Of a stretch of 44,180 bases of DNA, positions 1 through 8,710 are shown piece after piece. How positions within the stretch are numbered: position 1 is the first letter of the stretch; each line of letters begins with the position of its first letter. Location: positions 1-44,180 of the forward strand of contig NZ_JAMDGY010000067.1 of assembly GCF_028656955.1 (NCBI RefSeq), given 5' to 3'. Position numbers and translations under genes: made by a program. Under the pieces are notes generated by a model. It had not been told where the DNA came from. It did not search any database and was given only the letters and a program-made list of their open reading frames with translations. This DNA is from Pseudomonas fontis. GTDB taxonomy: Bacteria > Pseudomonadota > Gammaproteobacteria > Pseudomonadales > Pseudomonadaceae.

Positions 1-33
1 TTACGGCAGCGGCTACAAAGATGCTGTTGAGGT

Positions 34-366
34 TCAGCCCTGCTGCAACCTCGGCCCCAGCACAATCACGGTTGCACCAACCACGCACAGCAACGCCCCA
101 ATCCAGTCACTGCCCAACGGCCGGGCCTTTTCCACCAGTGCCAGCCAAACCAGCGAAGTGACGATGTAGATCCCGCCATACGCCGCATACGCCCGCCCGG
201 CATACGCCGCCTCGACCCGCGTGAGAATCAGCCCGAACAACGTCAAACTGACCAGCGCCGGCACCACCCACCAGCCGCTCTTGCCCAGGCGCAGCCACAG
301 ATAGAAGGCATAACACCCGCCAATCTCGAACACCGCCGCAAGGAAGAACCAGAAATAATTGATCAT
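34..366 (-). CDS. YnfA/UPF0060 family small membrane protein
   Basis: This 110-residue protein is almost entirely hydrophobic with about four membrane segments. It matches the YnfA (UPF0060) family in length and in signatures such as the N-terminal FEIGGCYAFYLWLR and the central RAYAAYGGIYI. The family belongs to the drug/metabolite transporter superfamily and is related to small multidrug resistance proteins; its substrate is uncertain. The ATG start at 366 gives the usual family N-terminus. It is read away from the window edge and stands alone, with the SDR gene upstream on the same strand after about 50 bases. Confidence 0.9.
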   Translation of the reverse strand: MINYFWFFLAAVFEIGGCYAFYLWLRLGKSGWWVVPALVSLTLFGLILTRVEAAYAGRAYAAYGGIYIVTSLVWLALVEKARPLGSDWIGALLCVVGATVIVLGPRLQQG

Positions 367-417
367 GCCGCACCCCTGGCGTCGCGCAAAAACGCCAAGG
401 ATACCCGAAGCGGCCAG

Positions 418-1233
418 TCAGTCCTGCGTAGGCTTGCCCTTGGCGCGCATCTTCTCGGCCATGCTGGTCATTTCGTCATACAGCGCCTGCGGGTTGTGCT
501 GCTTGAGCTGCCAGGCCATGCGCCCCTGCTCATGCGGCAAGATCATGAACTCGCCCTGCGCAACCTTCTGGTAGATGTATTCGGCAATGTCGCCAGCACT
601 GATCGGCGAGCTTTCCAGCAACTTGCCCACCTGGGCCTTCATCGTCGGGGTCGGGCCACGGAACGAGTCGAGCAGGTTGGTCTGGAAGAACGACGGGCAC
701 ACCACATGCACCGCCACTTCCTGCTGGCGCAACTCCACCAGCAAACTCTCGGACAACGCCACCACCCCCGCCTTGGCGACGTTGTAGTTGCTCATTGCCG
801 GCCCCTGCATCAACGCCGCCATCGAGGCGATGTTGATGATCCGGCCCTTGCTGCGTTGCAACTGCGGCAAGAAGGCCTTGCAGCCCTTGACCACGCCCAT
901 GAGGTTGATCGCGATCTGCCAGTCCCAGTCTTCCAGCGACAGTTCGGCAAAAAACCCGCCGGACGCCACCCCGGCGTTGTTGACGATCACATCGACGCCA
1001 CCGAGCCTCTCTTCGCAGGCCTGGGCCAGGGCGGTGAGCTGGCTGTAGTCGCGCACATCACAACGCTGGGTGAAACCATCACCGCCGGCTGCGCGCACCA
1101 GCGCGAGGGTTTCCTTGAGGCCGGTTTCGTTGACGTCGCTCAGTGCCAGTTGCCAGCCTGCGCGGGCCCAGCGCAGGGCGATTTCCCGGCCAAGGCCCGA
1201 TCCTGCGCCTGTGATCATCATGCGGTTTTGCAT
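418..1233 (-). CDS. SDR family oxidoreductase
   Basis: The product is a 271-residue classical short-chain dehydrogenase. It has the glycine-rich cofactor loop TGAGSGLG at the N-terminus, the NNAG motif in the middle and the YNVAK catalytic Tyr-Lys motif, so it should be an NAD(P)-dependent alcohol/ketone oxidoreductase in the cytoplasm. The substrate cannot be told from sequence. A longer in-frame reading reaches 1329, but the Rossmann fold begins directly after the ATG at 1233, and the extra 32 residues do not resemble any SDR N-terminus, so 1233 is preferred. Confidence 0.88.
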   Translation of the reverse strand: MQNRMMITGAGSGLGREIALRWARAGWQLALSDVNETGLKETLALVRAAGGDGFTQRCDVRDYSQLTALAQACEERLGGVDVIVNNAGVASGGFFAELSLEDWDWQIAINLMGVVKGCKAFLPQLQRSKGRIINIASMAALMQGPAMSNYNVAKAGVVALSESLLVELRQQEVAVHVVCPSFFQTNLLDSFRGPTPTMKAQVGKLLESSPISAGDIAEYIYQKVAQGEFMILPHEQGRMAWQLKQHNPQALYDEMTSMAEKMRAKGKPTQD

Positions 1234-1465
1234 AGCGGCAAGCCTTGTTCTGCCTTGAAGGTGAACGCCAGTGTAGCGAAGGCCCGGCGTGCGCCCACGC
1301 TGTATCAGGATGCTGAATGGCGCGGGCAAACAAGGGCATGGCAGACCGATAAAACTTTCTGCGTAACGCTGAGGTCGGAATTAACAGGCGGGCATGAATC
1401 CCATGACCGAACAGCTCGAACAACCGCCAAACGCCTGTCCCCCACTCATCACAAAGGACTCTGCC

Positions 1466-1618
1466 ATGGGCACCATACTTATCATCATCCTGATTCTGTT
1501 GTTGATCGGTGGCTTACCTGTGTTCCCCCACTCCAGAAGCTGGGGCTACGGGCCGTCCGGGATCATTGGTACGGTGTTGATCATCCTGTTGATCCTGCTG
1601 TTGCTCGGCAAGATATAG
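1466..1618 (+). CDS. DUF3309 family small hydrophobic protein
   Basis: This 50-residue peptide has an N-terminal hydrophobic stretch (residues 2-17), a short polar turn PHSRSWGYGPSG, and a second hydrophobic stretch to the C-terminal GKI. This layout is typical of DUF3309 proteins, which are common in proteobacteria and have no known function. An in-frame upstream start at 1394 exists, but the ATG at 1466 begins the family-like MGTILIIILILLLIGG. It probably sits in or on the inner membrane. Confidence 0.8.
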   Translation: MGTILIIILILLLIGGLPVFPHSRSWGYGPSGIIGTVLIILLILLLLGKI

Positions 1619-1638
1619 GCTCACCGCACCTGCACAAT

Positions 1639-1736
1639 TTGTAGCCGCTGCCGTCAGGCTGCGCTGGAGTCCGCTAGGGCTCCCAAGAACTGCGCCTGCG
1701 CTGCAGGCGAGCGCAGCCTGACGGCAGCGGCTACAA
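1639..1736. repeat. Perfect 27-bp inverted repeat, REP-like pair
   Basis: The arms at 1639-1665 and 1710-1736 are exact reverse complements and enclose 44 bases. The motif (core GTAGCCGCTGCCGTCAGG) is the CGCAGCCTG-CGGCAGCGGCTACA kind of Pseudomonas intergenic palindrome, different from the GCCGGC-type REP elsewhere in the window. Bases 3-18 at the window's left edge match the outer part of the right arm, so a second copy probably begins outside the window. Confidence 0.9.
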
Positions 1737-1758
1737 CAAGCACAAAAAAAGGCAGCAC

Positions 1759-1787
1759 AAAAAAAGGCAGCCCGAAGGCTGCCTTTT
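1759..1787 (-). terminator. Rho-independent terminator of yjcH-actP
   Basis: On the minus strand GGCAGCC-TTCG-GGCTGCC (1783 to 1766) is followed by a run of seven T. It lies 18 bases past the actP stop codon. A second, partial copy of the A-tract plus GGCAG lies just to its left. Confidence 0.92.
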
Positions 1788-1805
1788 CATTACCTGCCGG
1801 AACCC

Positions 1806-3464
1806 TTAGTGCGAGACCGCACCGCTGGCACCCAGGCCGGTTTGCGAACGCACGAACTGTGGGAAGAACAACGCGCGTTCTTCATCAGCCGCTTTCGACT
1901 TGTCGGTGATCGAGAAGAACCAGATGCCCACGAATGCAATCAGCATCGAGAACAGCGCCGGGTACTCGTACGGGAAGATCGCCTTCTCGTGACCGAGGAT
2001 CTGTACCCAAATGGTCGGGCCAAGCACCATCAGGCCCACGGCACTGATCAGGCCCAACCAGCCACCGATCATCGCACCGCGCGTGGTCAGCTTCTTCCAG
2101 TACATCGAGAGCAGCAGTACCGGGAAGTTGCAACTGGCCGCGATCGAGAACGCCAGGCCTACCATGAAGGCGATGTTCTGGCTTTCGAAGAGGATGCCCA
2201 GGCCGATGGCCAGGACGCCCAGCGCCACCGTGGTGATTTTCGAAACGCGGATCTCGTCCTTGTCGTTGGCCTTGCCTTTGCGCCATACGCTGGCATACAG
2301 GTCGTGGGACACCGCCGAGGCACCCGCCAGGGTCAGGCCGGCAACCACCGCAAGGATGGTGGCAAACGCCACTGCCGAGATGAAGCCCAGGAAGATACTG
2401 CCACCCACGGCGTCAGCCAGGTGCACGGCCGCCATGTTGTTGCCACCCAGCAGGGCGCCAGCAGCGTCCTTGAAGGCCGGGTTGGTGCTGACCAGCAGGA
2501 TCGCGCCAAAGCCGATGATGAAGGTCAGGATGTAGAAGTAACCGATGAAGCCAGTGGCATACAGCACGCTCTTGCGCGCTTCCTTGGCGTCGCTCACGGT
2601 GAAGAAGCGCATCAGGATGTGCGGCAGGCCAGCGGTACCGAACATCAGTGCCAGGCCCAGGGAGAACGCCGAGATCGGATCTTTCACCAGGCCGCCCGGG
2701 CTCATGATCGCTTCACCTTTAGGGTGAACCTTGATCGCCTCGGCAAACAGCGCGCTGAAATCGAAGTTGACGTGTTTCATCACCATCAGCGCCATGAAGC
2801 TGGCACCGGAAAGCAGCAACACGGCCTTGATGATCTGTACCCAGGTGGTCGCGAGCATGCCGCCGAACAGCACGTACATGCACATCAGGATGCCCACCAG
2901 GATCACCGCGACGTGGTAGTCCAGGCCGAACAGCAGCTGGATCAGCTTGCCGGCACCGACCATTTGCGCGATCAGGTAGAAGGCCACCACCACCAGCGAG
3001 CCGGAGGCCGACAGGGTGCGGATTTCTTTCTGCCCGAGGCGGTACGAGGCCACGTCGGCAAAGGTGTATTTACCCAGGTTGCGCAGGCGTTCGGCGATCA
3101 GGAACAGAATGATCGGCCAGCCGACCAGGAAGCCGATCGAGTAGATCAGGCCGTCGTAGCCAGAGGTGAACACCAGGGCGGAAATACCCAGGAAGGACGC
3201 TGCCGACATGTAGTCGCCGGCAATCGCCAGGCCGTTCTGGAAGCCGGTGATGCGCCCGCCTGCGGCGTAGTAGTCAGAGGCGGAGTTGTTGCGCTTGGAT
3301 GCCCAGTAGGTGATGCACAAGGTCGCGCCAACGAAGGCCACGAACATGAGGATCGCCGCAATGTTCAGGGGTTGCTTGTGCACGGCACCGGTCAGGGCGT
3401 CGGCGGCCCAGACGGCAGGTGCGAAGGCGCCAAAGGCGAGTGTTGCCATTAGACGCCGGATCAT
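1806..3464 (-). CDS. actP: Cation/acetate symporter ActP
   Basis: This 552-residue sodium:solute symporter has the length and features of ActP. There is a cleavable-looking N-terminus ending in AVWAADA, then about 13 membrane segments, with SSS-family signatures such as the ASDYYAAGGRITGFQNGLAIAGDY region (about residues 62-85) and GLALMFGTAGLPHILMRFF in the middle. ActP imports acetate and other short carboxylates with Na+ or H+. Its start overlaps the yjcH stop (ATGA), with an AAGGAGGC ribosome site inside yjcH, so the two are translationally coupled. The acs gene that partners actP in E. coli is not next to it here. Confidence 0.95.
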   Translation of the reverse strand: MIRRLMATLAFGAFAPAVWAADALTGAVHKQPLNIAAILMFVAFVGATLCITYWASKRNNSASDYYAAGGRITGFQNGLAIAGDYMSAASFLGISALVFTSGYDGLIYSIGFLVGWPIILFLIAERLRNLGKYTFADVASYRLGQKEIRTLSASGSLVVVAFYLIAQMVGAGKLIQLLFGLDYHVAVILVGILMCMYVLFGGMLATTWVQIIKAVLLLSGASFMALMVMKHVNFDFSALFAEAIKVHPKGEAIMSPGGLVKDPISAFSLGLALMFGTAGLPHILMRFFTVSDAKEARKSVLYATGFIGYFYILTFIIGFGAILLVSTNPAFKDAAGALLGGNNMAAVHLADAVGGSIFLGFISAVAFATILAVVAGLTLAGASAVSHDLYASVWRKGKANDKDEIRVSKITTVALGVLAIGLGILFESQNIAFMVGLAFSIAASCNFPVLLLSMYWKKLTTRGAMIGGWLGLISAVGLMVLGPTIWVQILGHEKAIFPYEYPALFSMLIAFVGIWFFSITDKSKAADEERALFFPQFVRSQTGLGASGAVSH

Positions 3465-3772
3465 TGCTGAGCCTCCTTCAGGATCGCGTTGTTCAGCTCA
3501 TCGAATTCACCGTTCGCGCGACGCACGTAGATACCGGTGAGAATGAAGGCCGAGATGATCAACCCGACACCGATGGGGATGCCCCAGGTGATCGAGGAGT
3601 CAGCCGAGATCTTGGCGCCGAGGATTTGCGGTCCATAGGCAATCAGCAGGATGAAAGCGGAGTAAAGACCGAGCATGATCGCCGAGAGAATCCAGGCGAA
3701 CCGTTCCCTTTTTGTAACCAGCTCCTTGAACCTCGGGCTGTTTTGTATCGATAGATAAATGCTGTCGTTCAT
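3461..3772 (-). CDS. yjcH: DUF485 membrane protein YjcH
   Basis: This 103-residue protein has two central membrane segments and a conserved polar N-terminus (SIYLSIQNSPRFKELVTKRERFAW), typical of DUF485 proteins encoded directly upstream of actP. Its role is not established biochemically, but constant pairing with actP suggests it assists or modulates the acetate symporter. It is the first gene of the pair; the stop codon overlaps the actP start. Confidence 0.93.
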   Translation of the reverse strand: MNDSIYLSIQNSPRFKELVTKRERFAWILSAIMLGLYSAFILLIAYGPQILGAKISADSSITWGIPIGVGLIISAFILTGIYVRRANGEFDELNNAILKEAQQ

Positions 3773-3902
3773 TGTTTTTGTCCTCGCAGCACAGATTAGG
3801 TAGTACCCACGCCACTTTATGCTGCCTTCGGACGCACTCCAGACGACCTTAGTCTTAGATGTAAAACTCTTTTTCAGATCCGCTAACAGCCCGCAACGAC
3901 AA

Positions 3903-3934
3903 GGGCCGCACGCCTGTAGAACAGTGTGCGGCCC
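3903..3934 (-). terminator. Hairpin terminator downstream of betX
   Basis: Arms GGGCCGCAC (3903-3911) and GTGCGGCCC (3926-3934) are exact complements, and an inner CTGT/ACAG stem extends the hairpin. It lies 30 bases past the stop codon of the betaine-binding protein. The T-tract on the minus strand is poor, so termination may be incomplete. Confidence 0.65.
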
Positions 3935-3964
3935 TGGAGGGTGCGAGGTAGAGGCCCTAAGCCA

Positions 3965-4813
3965 TTATTTGCCGGTCCACTCGGCCACGCGCTCGGGGTG
4001 TTTGGCGACCCAGTCCTTGGCGGCGGCGTCCGGCTTGGCGCCCTCTTGAATGGCCAACATGACCTCGCCGATTTCGTCTTTCGACTGCCAGGAGAACTTC
4101 TTCAGGAACGCCGCCACTTCCGGCGCCTTGCTGTCGAGTTCCTTGCTGCCGATGCTGTTGACGGTTTCAGCGGCGCCATACACGCCCTTGGGGTCGTCGA
4201 GGAAGCGCAGTTTCCACTTGGCGAACATCCAGTGCGGCACCCAGCCGGTGACGGCGATGGACTGGTTCTTGGCGTAGGCGCGGCCCAACTCGGCGGTCAT
4301 CGCCGCACCGGAACTGGCCTGCAGCTTGTAGCCGGTCAGGTCATAGTCCTTGATCGCCTGGTCGGTCTTGAGCATTACCCCGGAGCCGGCATCGATGCCG
4401 ACGATCTTGTTCTTGAAGCTGGTATCGGTCTTGAGGTCGGCGACGGATTGCGCCTTGACGTATTCCGGCACGATCAGGCCGATCTTGGCGTCCTTGAAGT
4501 TGGGGCCGTAGTCGACCACGTTGTCCTTGTTCTTGGCCCAGTATTCACCATGGGTCACCGGCAGCCAGGCCGAGAGCATGGCGTCGAGTTTGCCGGTGGC
4601 CACGCCCTGCCACATGATCCCGGTGGCGACCGGCATCAGCTTGACGTCGTAGCCGAGCTTCTGTTTGATGACTTCAGCCGCCACGTGGGTCGTCGCTACA
4701 CTGTCGGACCAGCCATCGACATAGCCGATGCTCACTTCCTTGGCCATCGCCGGCACGGCGCCCATTGCCAGAACAAGGGCGGTGCCCGCCCCCAGGAGTC
4801 GTCGCATTTTCAT
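3965..4813 (-). CDS. betX: Glycine betaine ABC transporter substrate-binding protein (BetX-like)
   Basis: This 282-residue exported protein has a signal peptide (MKMRRLLGAGTALVLAMGAVPAMA, cut before KEVSIGY) followed by an OpuAC-type ligand-binding domain. That family binds betaine and choline-like quaternary amines through a tryptophan/tyrosine cage, and aromatic motifs such as YVDGWSDSVA, MLSAWLPVTHGEYW and VTGWVPHWMF are present. No permease or ATPase gene adjoins it, so it must be an orphan binding protein that feeds a transporter encoded elsewhere. This is the known arrangement of BetX/CaiX with the Cbc system in Pseudomonas, and its place next to yjcH-actP matches my memory of betX in P. 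aeruginosa. The ATG at 4813 has GAGGGG eight bases upstream; a TTG one codon earlier is less likely. Confidence 0.85.
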   Translation of the reverse strand: MKMRRLLGAGTALVLAMGAVPAMAKEVSIGYVDGWSDSVATTHVAAEVIKQKLGYDVKLMPVATGIMWQGVATGKLDAMLSAWLPVTHGEYWAKNKDNVVDYGPNFKDAKIGLIVPEYVKAQSVADLKTDTSFKNKIVGIDAGSGVMLKTDQAIKDYDLTGYKLQASSGAAMTAELGRAYAKNQSIAVTGWVPHWMFAKWKLRFLDDPKGVYGAAETVNSIGSKELDSKAPEVAAFLKKFSWQSKDEIGEVMLAIQEGAKPDAAAKDWVAKHPERVAEWTGK

Positions 4814-5146
4814 CAAAGCTTCCCCTCGTTACTTCACGGAAAGTGCAGCGCCCGACGCTGGTCGAATCGCCACGTCTTGTTTTGGTGCAAGGCGCCCCCG
4901 TCACGCCGCACAACCTGGACCGACCGCGCATCAGCGGAGTACTGATGCCCTGCATCATCGACCGCCGGGGTTTGCGTGCCTGCTCTGACCGCGACCTCGA
5001 AACATCGAGAAACGACATCACAAAGCCAGCAATGCCTGATGTGCCGGGCGTTGTCGGCAAACCCGCCCGAACTTTGCATGCCAAGGGCAAAGCCCGGGGG
5101 ATTTGCAGGTAGTATTGGCGGCTTTGTCATTCCACCGGTTTGATCC
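4814..5146. other. Divergent intergenic region betX / GH17 gene
   Basis: This 333-base region separates two divergent genes and must hold both promoters. Open frames crossing it have no family-like content. I see a small inverted repeat TTTGC...GCAAA near 5074-5094 but no promoter I would defend. Confidence 0.5.
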
Positions 5147-6712
5147 ATGCCCACGACTGCCCGCTTTCCGTTATTGCCCTATCTGTTTGCCTGCCTGCTT
5201 GGCCTGTTTGCCCTCGGAGGGCTCTGGTATGGCCTTGGCAAGCCGGTGGTGCTGCCAGATGCCGCCAGCGCCACGCACAAGTTGCAGTGCGCCTCCTACA
5301 CCCCGTTCGACAAGGACCAATCGCCGTTCGACCAGCCGTTCACCCTGCGCCCGGCGCGGATCGACGCGGACCTGGCGTTGCTGTCCAAGCGTTTCGAGTG
5401 CATCCGTACCTATTCGATGACTGGCCTGGAGAGCATCCCCGAAGTCGCCCGCAAGTACGGCCTGAAGGTGATGCTGGGGGCCTGGGTGAATGGCAACCCG
5501 GTTGATACCGAGAAAGAGATCAAGGCGCTGATCGCCTCGGCCAATGCCAACCCGGACGTGGTCACGGCAGTGATCGTCGGCAACGAGACGTTGCTGCGCA
5601 AGGAAGTCACCGGGGCCCGCCTGGCCGAGCTGATCGGCCAGGTCAAAAGCCAGACTTCAGTGCCGGTGACCTATGCCGATGTCTGGGAGTTCTGGCTGCA
5701 ACACCCGGAGATCGCCCCGGCGGTGGACTTCCTGACCATCCATTTGCTGCCGTACTGGGAAGATGAGCCCAAGGGCATCGCCGATGCGCTGGCGCATGTC
5801 GGCGAGATTCGTCATGAGTTCGGCAAGAAGTTCGCCGGCAAGGAGATCCTGATCGGTGAAACCGGCTGGCCGAGCGAGGGTCGCCAGCGCGAAACCGCCG
5901 TGCCGAGCCGGGTCAACGAAGCGCTGTTCATTCGTGGTTTTGTCGCTATGGCGGAACAACAGGGCTGGAAATACAACCTGATCGAAGCCTTCGACCAGCC
6001 GTGGAAGCGCGCCAGCGAAGGGGCCGTGGGTGGTTACTGGGGTCTGTACGATGCCGACCGCCAGGACAAGGGCGTGCTCGAAGGGCCGGTGACCAACCTG
6101 CCGTTCTGGCCGCAATGGCTGGCGGTGAGCCTGGCGGTATTCGCTGCCGCGCTGTTGCTCGCAGGCCGTGTGCGCGGGACCCGCGCGGGCCTGCTGCTGC
6201 CGTTGCTGGCGGCGCTGGGTGCAGCGAGCCTGGGCTTGTGGGGCGAGCTGGTGCGGGTCAACAGCCGCTTTGTTGGCGAGTGGCTCTGGGCGGTGCTGCT
6301 GGCGGGGCTGAACCTGCTGGTGCTGGCCCATGGCGTGCTGGCGATGGCGCAGCGCAGTGGTTGGCGCGAGCGGCTGTTTGCCTGGCTCGAAGCCCGTGCC
6401 GGTTGGTGGGTGGCGGCGGCTGGCTTTGCGGCGGCAGTGAGCATGCTGGCGATGGTCTTCGACCCGCGTTATCGCAGCTTCCCAAGTGCAGCGCTGGTGT
6501 TGCCGGCGGTGGTTTACCTGCTGCGCCCGGTGCGCGTGCCACGGGCCGAAGTGGCACTGCTGGCGTTCATCGTCGGGGCCGGGGTGGCGCCACAGCTGTA
6601 CCGCGAAGGTTTGAGCAGCCAGCAGGCGCTGGTGTGGGCGGGGGTCAGCGTGATGATGGTGGCAGCGTTGTGGCGCTGCCTGCGGATCCGTCAGGAACAC
6701 CGCCAAAACTGA
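5147..6712 (+). CDS. GH17 glycosidase/transglycosylase with C-terminal membrane domain
   Basis: Residues 1-30 form a hydrophobic anchor. Residues 45-310 are a glycoside hydrolase family 17 domain, and residues 325-510 hold six to eight membrane segments. The GH17 acid/base and nucleophile glutamates are visible as VGNET (E147) and IGETGWPSEG (E238). Bacterial GH17 domains often act on beta-1,3/1,6-glucans and can be transglycosylases in cyclic or branched glucan synthesis, so the common label of beta-(1,6)-glucan synthase is plausible but unproven. The catalytic domain should face the periplasm. No glycosyltransferase gene is adjacent. The ATG at 5147 lacks a strong ribosome site but starts the signal anchor. 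Confidence 0.85.
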   Translation: MPTTARFPLLPYLFACLLGLFALGGLWYGLGKPVVLPDAASATHKLQCASYTPFDKDQSPFDQPFTLRPARIDADLALLSKRFECIRTYSMTGLESIPEVARKYGLKVMLGAWVNGNPVDTEKEIKALIASANANPDVVTAVIVGNETLLRKEVTGARLAELIGQVKSQTSVPVTYADVWEFWLQHPEIAPAVDFLTIHLLPYWEDEPKGIADALAHVGEIRHEFGKKFAGKEILIGETGWPSEGRQRETAVPSRVNEALFIRGFVAMAEQQGWKYNLIEAFDQPWKRASEGAVGGYWGLYDADRQDKGVLEGPVTNLPFWPQWLAVSLAVFAAALLLAGRVRGTRAGLLLPLLAALGAASLGLWGELVRVNSRFVGEWLWAVLLAGLNLLVLAHGVLAMAQRSGWRERLFAWLEARAGWWVAAAGFAAAVSMLAMVFDPRYRSFPSAALVLPAVVYLLRPVRVPRAEVALLAFIVGAGVAPQLYREGLSSQQALVWAGVSVMMVAALWRCLRIRQEHRQN

Positions 6713-6780
6713 GGCCAGCTCCCACAAACTCCAACTTGACACAAACCCTGTGAGAGCCAGCAAGGCCGGCTCCCACAGGG
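6713..6780. repeat. REP pair, degenerate
   Basis: GGCCAGCTCCCACA right after the GH17 stop and GAGAGCCAGCAAGGCCGGCTCCCACAGG (written here only as the span 6752-6779) are two diverged copies of the window's GCCGGC-CTCCCACA REP. Confidence 0.75.
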
Positions 6781-6811
6781 AAGGAAGATCAGCCTAGCGT
6801 CTGCGGGGGCG

Positions 6812-7168
6812 TTAGCGACGTACCAGGCGCAACCCGGCAATCACCACCGCAAATACCGCAATGCTCGCGGTGTACAGCACCAACGCCGGGATCCCCACCA
6901 CCAGCGCCAGCACAGCCACCCCGCGCCCGGCGCAACGCGGCAGCACAAAGCCCAGCACCGCCAGCCCCAGGGCAACCCAGGCCATCACCCGAAAATGGAT
7001 CATGTAGCCCAAGGTCGAGCGCACCCCGCACTCCCAGGCCTGCACCTGCCCACTGCACAAACCTACCCACTGCGGGTCCTCCATGAACCCATAGCGCACG
7101 GCATAACTGGCAGCCAGCCACAACGGCACAAACACCAGCAGCGCTATCAGCGGTAATCGGCGGGACAT
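6812..7168 (-). CDS. Hypothetical membrane protein
   Basis: This 118-residue protein has an N-terminal membrane segment (residues 5-24), a short loop carrying two cysteines (CSGQVQAWECG, about residues 38-48) that could form a disulfide in the periplasm, and two further membrane segments towards the C-terminus. I do not recognise the family. The ATG at 7168 is preceded by GGAG at good spacing. It is transcribed convergently with the GH17 gene. Confidence 0.7.
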   Translation of the reverse strand: MSRRLPLIALLVFVPLWLAASYAVRYGFMEDPQWVGLCSGQVQAWECGVRSTLGYMIHFRVMAWVALGLAVLGFVLPRCAGRGVAVLALVVGIPALVLYTASIAVFAVVIAGLRLVRR

Positions 7169-7411
7169 GCATTACTCCAGAATCAGAAAAATCGGCGCCC
7201 AGCATAATCGCCAAATCGCTCTGCGCAAGGCAAAAGCGCTAGCTTCAGCTACTTTAAGCAACAGATAAATGGAACCAATTGTTGCCGTCAGCGTTCTGGT
7301 GACGGCAACATCTGGGACGATAAATGCCGGAGCGCCAGGCAACTTTGCCAAGGGCACCAGTGTCCTAGCCTGCGTAACGCCTTTTGCCTTTGCCTTTTCC
7401 GGGGACTCGTC

Positions 7412-8710
7412 ATGCTTCGAACACTGCGCCTCGCTGCCCTGTTGGGCGGCCTTCTACTGAGTGCGGCCGCGTCAGCGCGAGATGTCGACGCGGCCACCTA
7501 CGGTTACCCGTTGACCAACCCGTTCGAGGCCACCATCGCCACCACGCCGCCCGAACTGCGGCCCGAGTTGCCCCACGACGACGACATCAACCAGGCCGAC
7601 TACAGCCTGAACGTGCGCCCGGAACGCGCCTTCACCCTGCCGGACAACTTCTGGGCGGTGAAAAAGCTCGGCTATCGCCTGGCCCGCCAGGACCACCCGG
7701 CCCCGCTGATCTTCCTGATCGCCGGCACCGGCGCGCGCTACGACGCCAGCCTCAACGACTACCTGAAAAAGCTCTATTACAAGGCCGGCTACCACGTGGT
7801 GCAGCTGTCCTCGCCCACCAGCTTCGACTTCATCAGCGCCGCCTCGCGCTTCGCCACCCCCGGCATCAGCACGGAAGATGCCGAAGACCTGTACCGAGTG
7901 ATGCAAGGCGTGCGTGCCCAGCACCCGCGCCTGCCGGTCACCGATTACTACCTCACCGGCTATAGCCTAGGCGCGCTCGATGCCGCCTTCGTCAGCCACC
8001 TGGACGAAACCCGGCGCAGCTTCAATTTCAAGCGCGTGCTGCTGCTCAACCCGCCGGTCAACCTCTACACCTCGATCAACAACCTCGACAAGCTGGTGCA
8101 GACCCAGGTCAAGGGCATCACCAGCACCACCACGTTCTATGAACTGGTGCTCAACAAGCTGACCCGCTACTTCCAGCAGAAGGGCTACATCGACCTCAAC
8201 GATGCCCTGCTCTACGACTTCCAGCAGTCGCGCCAGCACCTGAGCAACGAGCAGATGGCCATGCTCATCGGCACCTCGTTCCGCTTCTCCTCGGCCGATA
8301 TCGCCTTTACCTCGGACCTGATCAACCGTCGCGGGCTGATCATCCCGCCGAAGTACCCGATCACCGAAAGCACCAGCCTGGAGCCGTTCTTCAGACGTGC
8401 CCTGCAATGCGACTTCGACTGCTACCTGACCGAGCAGGTGATCCCCATGTGGCGTGCCCGCACCGACGGTGGCAGTCTGCTGCAACTGGTCGACCAGGTC
8501 AGCCTCTATGCACTCAAGGACTACCTGAAGAACAGCCCGAAAATCGCCGTGATGCACAACGCCGACGACGTCATTCTCGGCCCTGGCGATATCGGTTTCC
8601 TGCGCAACACCTTCGGCGAACGGCTGACCCTGTACCCGCACGGTGGCCATTGCGGCAACATCAATTACCGCGTCAACAGCGACGCCATGCTGGAGTTTTT
8701 CCGTGGTTAA
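7412..8710 (+). CDS. Exported alpha/beta-fold hydrolase-like protein, coupled to mlaA
   Basis: This 432-residue protein has a signal peptide (residues 1-22, AAASA cut) and an alpha/beta hydrolase-like core. FLIAGTGARYDAS (about residues 106-118) resembles an oxyanion-loop region, and the nucleophile elbow is GYSLG with Ser185. A late HGGHCGN motif near residue 411 could supply the histidine. It has sometimes been labelled a serine/threonine kinase, but no kinase motif is visible. Its stop codon lies inside the start of mlaA, so it is probably periplasmic and works with outer-membrane phospholipid homeostasis, for example on lipids or acyl groups. That role is inferred from context only. Confidence 0.7.
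   Translation: MLRTLRLAALLGGLLLSAAASARDVDAATYGYPLTNPFEATIATTPPELRPELPHDDDINQADYSLNVRPERAFTLPDNFWAVKKLGYRLARQDHPAPLIFLIAGTGARYDASLNDYLKKLYYKAGYHVVQLSSPTSFDFISAASRFATPGISTEDAEDLYRVMQGVRAQHPRLPVTDYYLTGYSLGALDAAFVSHLDETRRSFNFKRVLLLNPPVNLYTSINNLDKLVQTQVKGITSTTTFYELVLNKLTRYFQQKGYIDLNDALLYDFQQSRQHLSNEQMAMLIGTSFRFSSADIAFTSDLINRRGLIIPPKYPITESTSLEPFFRRALQCDFDCYLTEQVIPMWRARTDGGSLLQLVDQVSLYALKDYLKNSPKIAVMHNADDVILGPGDIGFLRNTFGERLTLYPHGGHCGNINYRVNSDAMLEFFRG

Noticed and set aside
1742..1770. Direct repeat of GCACAAAAAAAGGCAG next to the actP terminator
   Set aside because: A slip duplication of the terminator's A-tract; no sign of function.
1809..3452. Long open frame (547 codons) on the plus strand, antisense to actP
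   Set aside because: The translation is rich in His, Gln, Arg and Asp with no hydrophobic pattern. It mirrors high-GC codon bias on the other strand, while the minus strand encodes a clear symporter.
4765..5154. Open frames on both strands in the betX/GH17 gap
   Set aside because: They overlap the betX start, lack ribosome sites and show no recognisable sequence; the gap is better read as a divergent promoter region.
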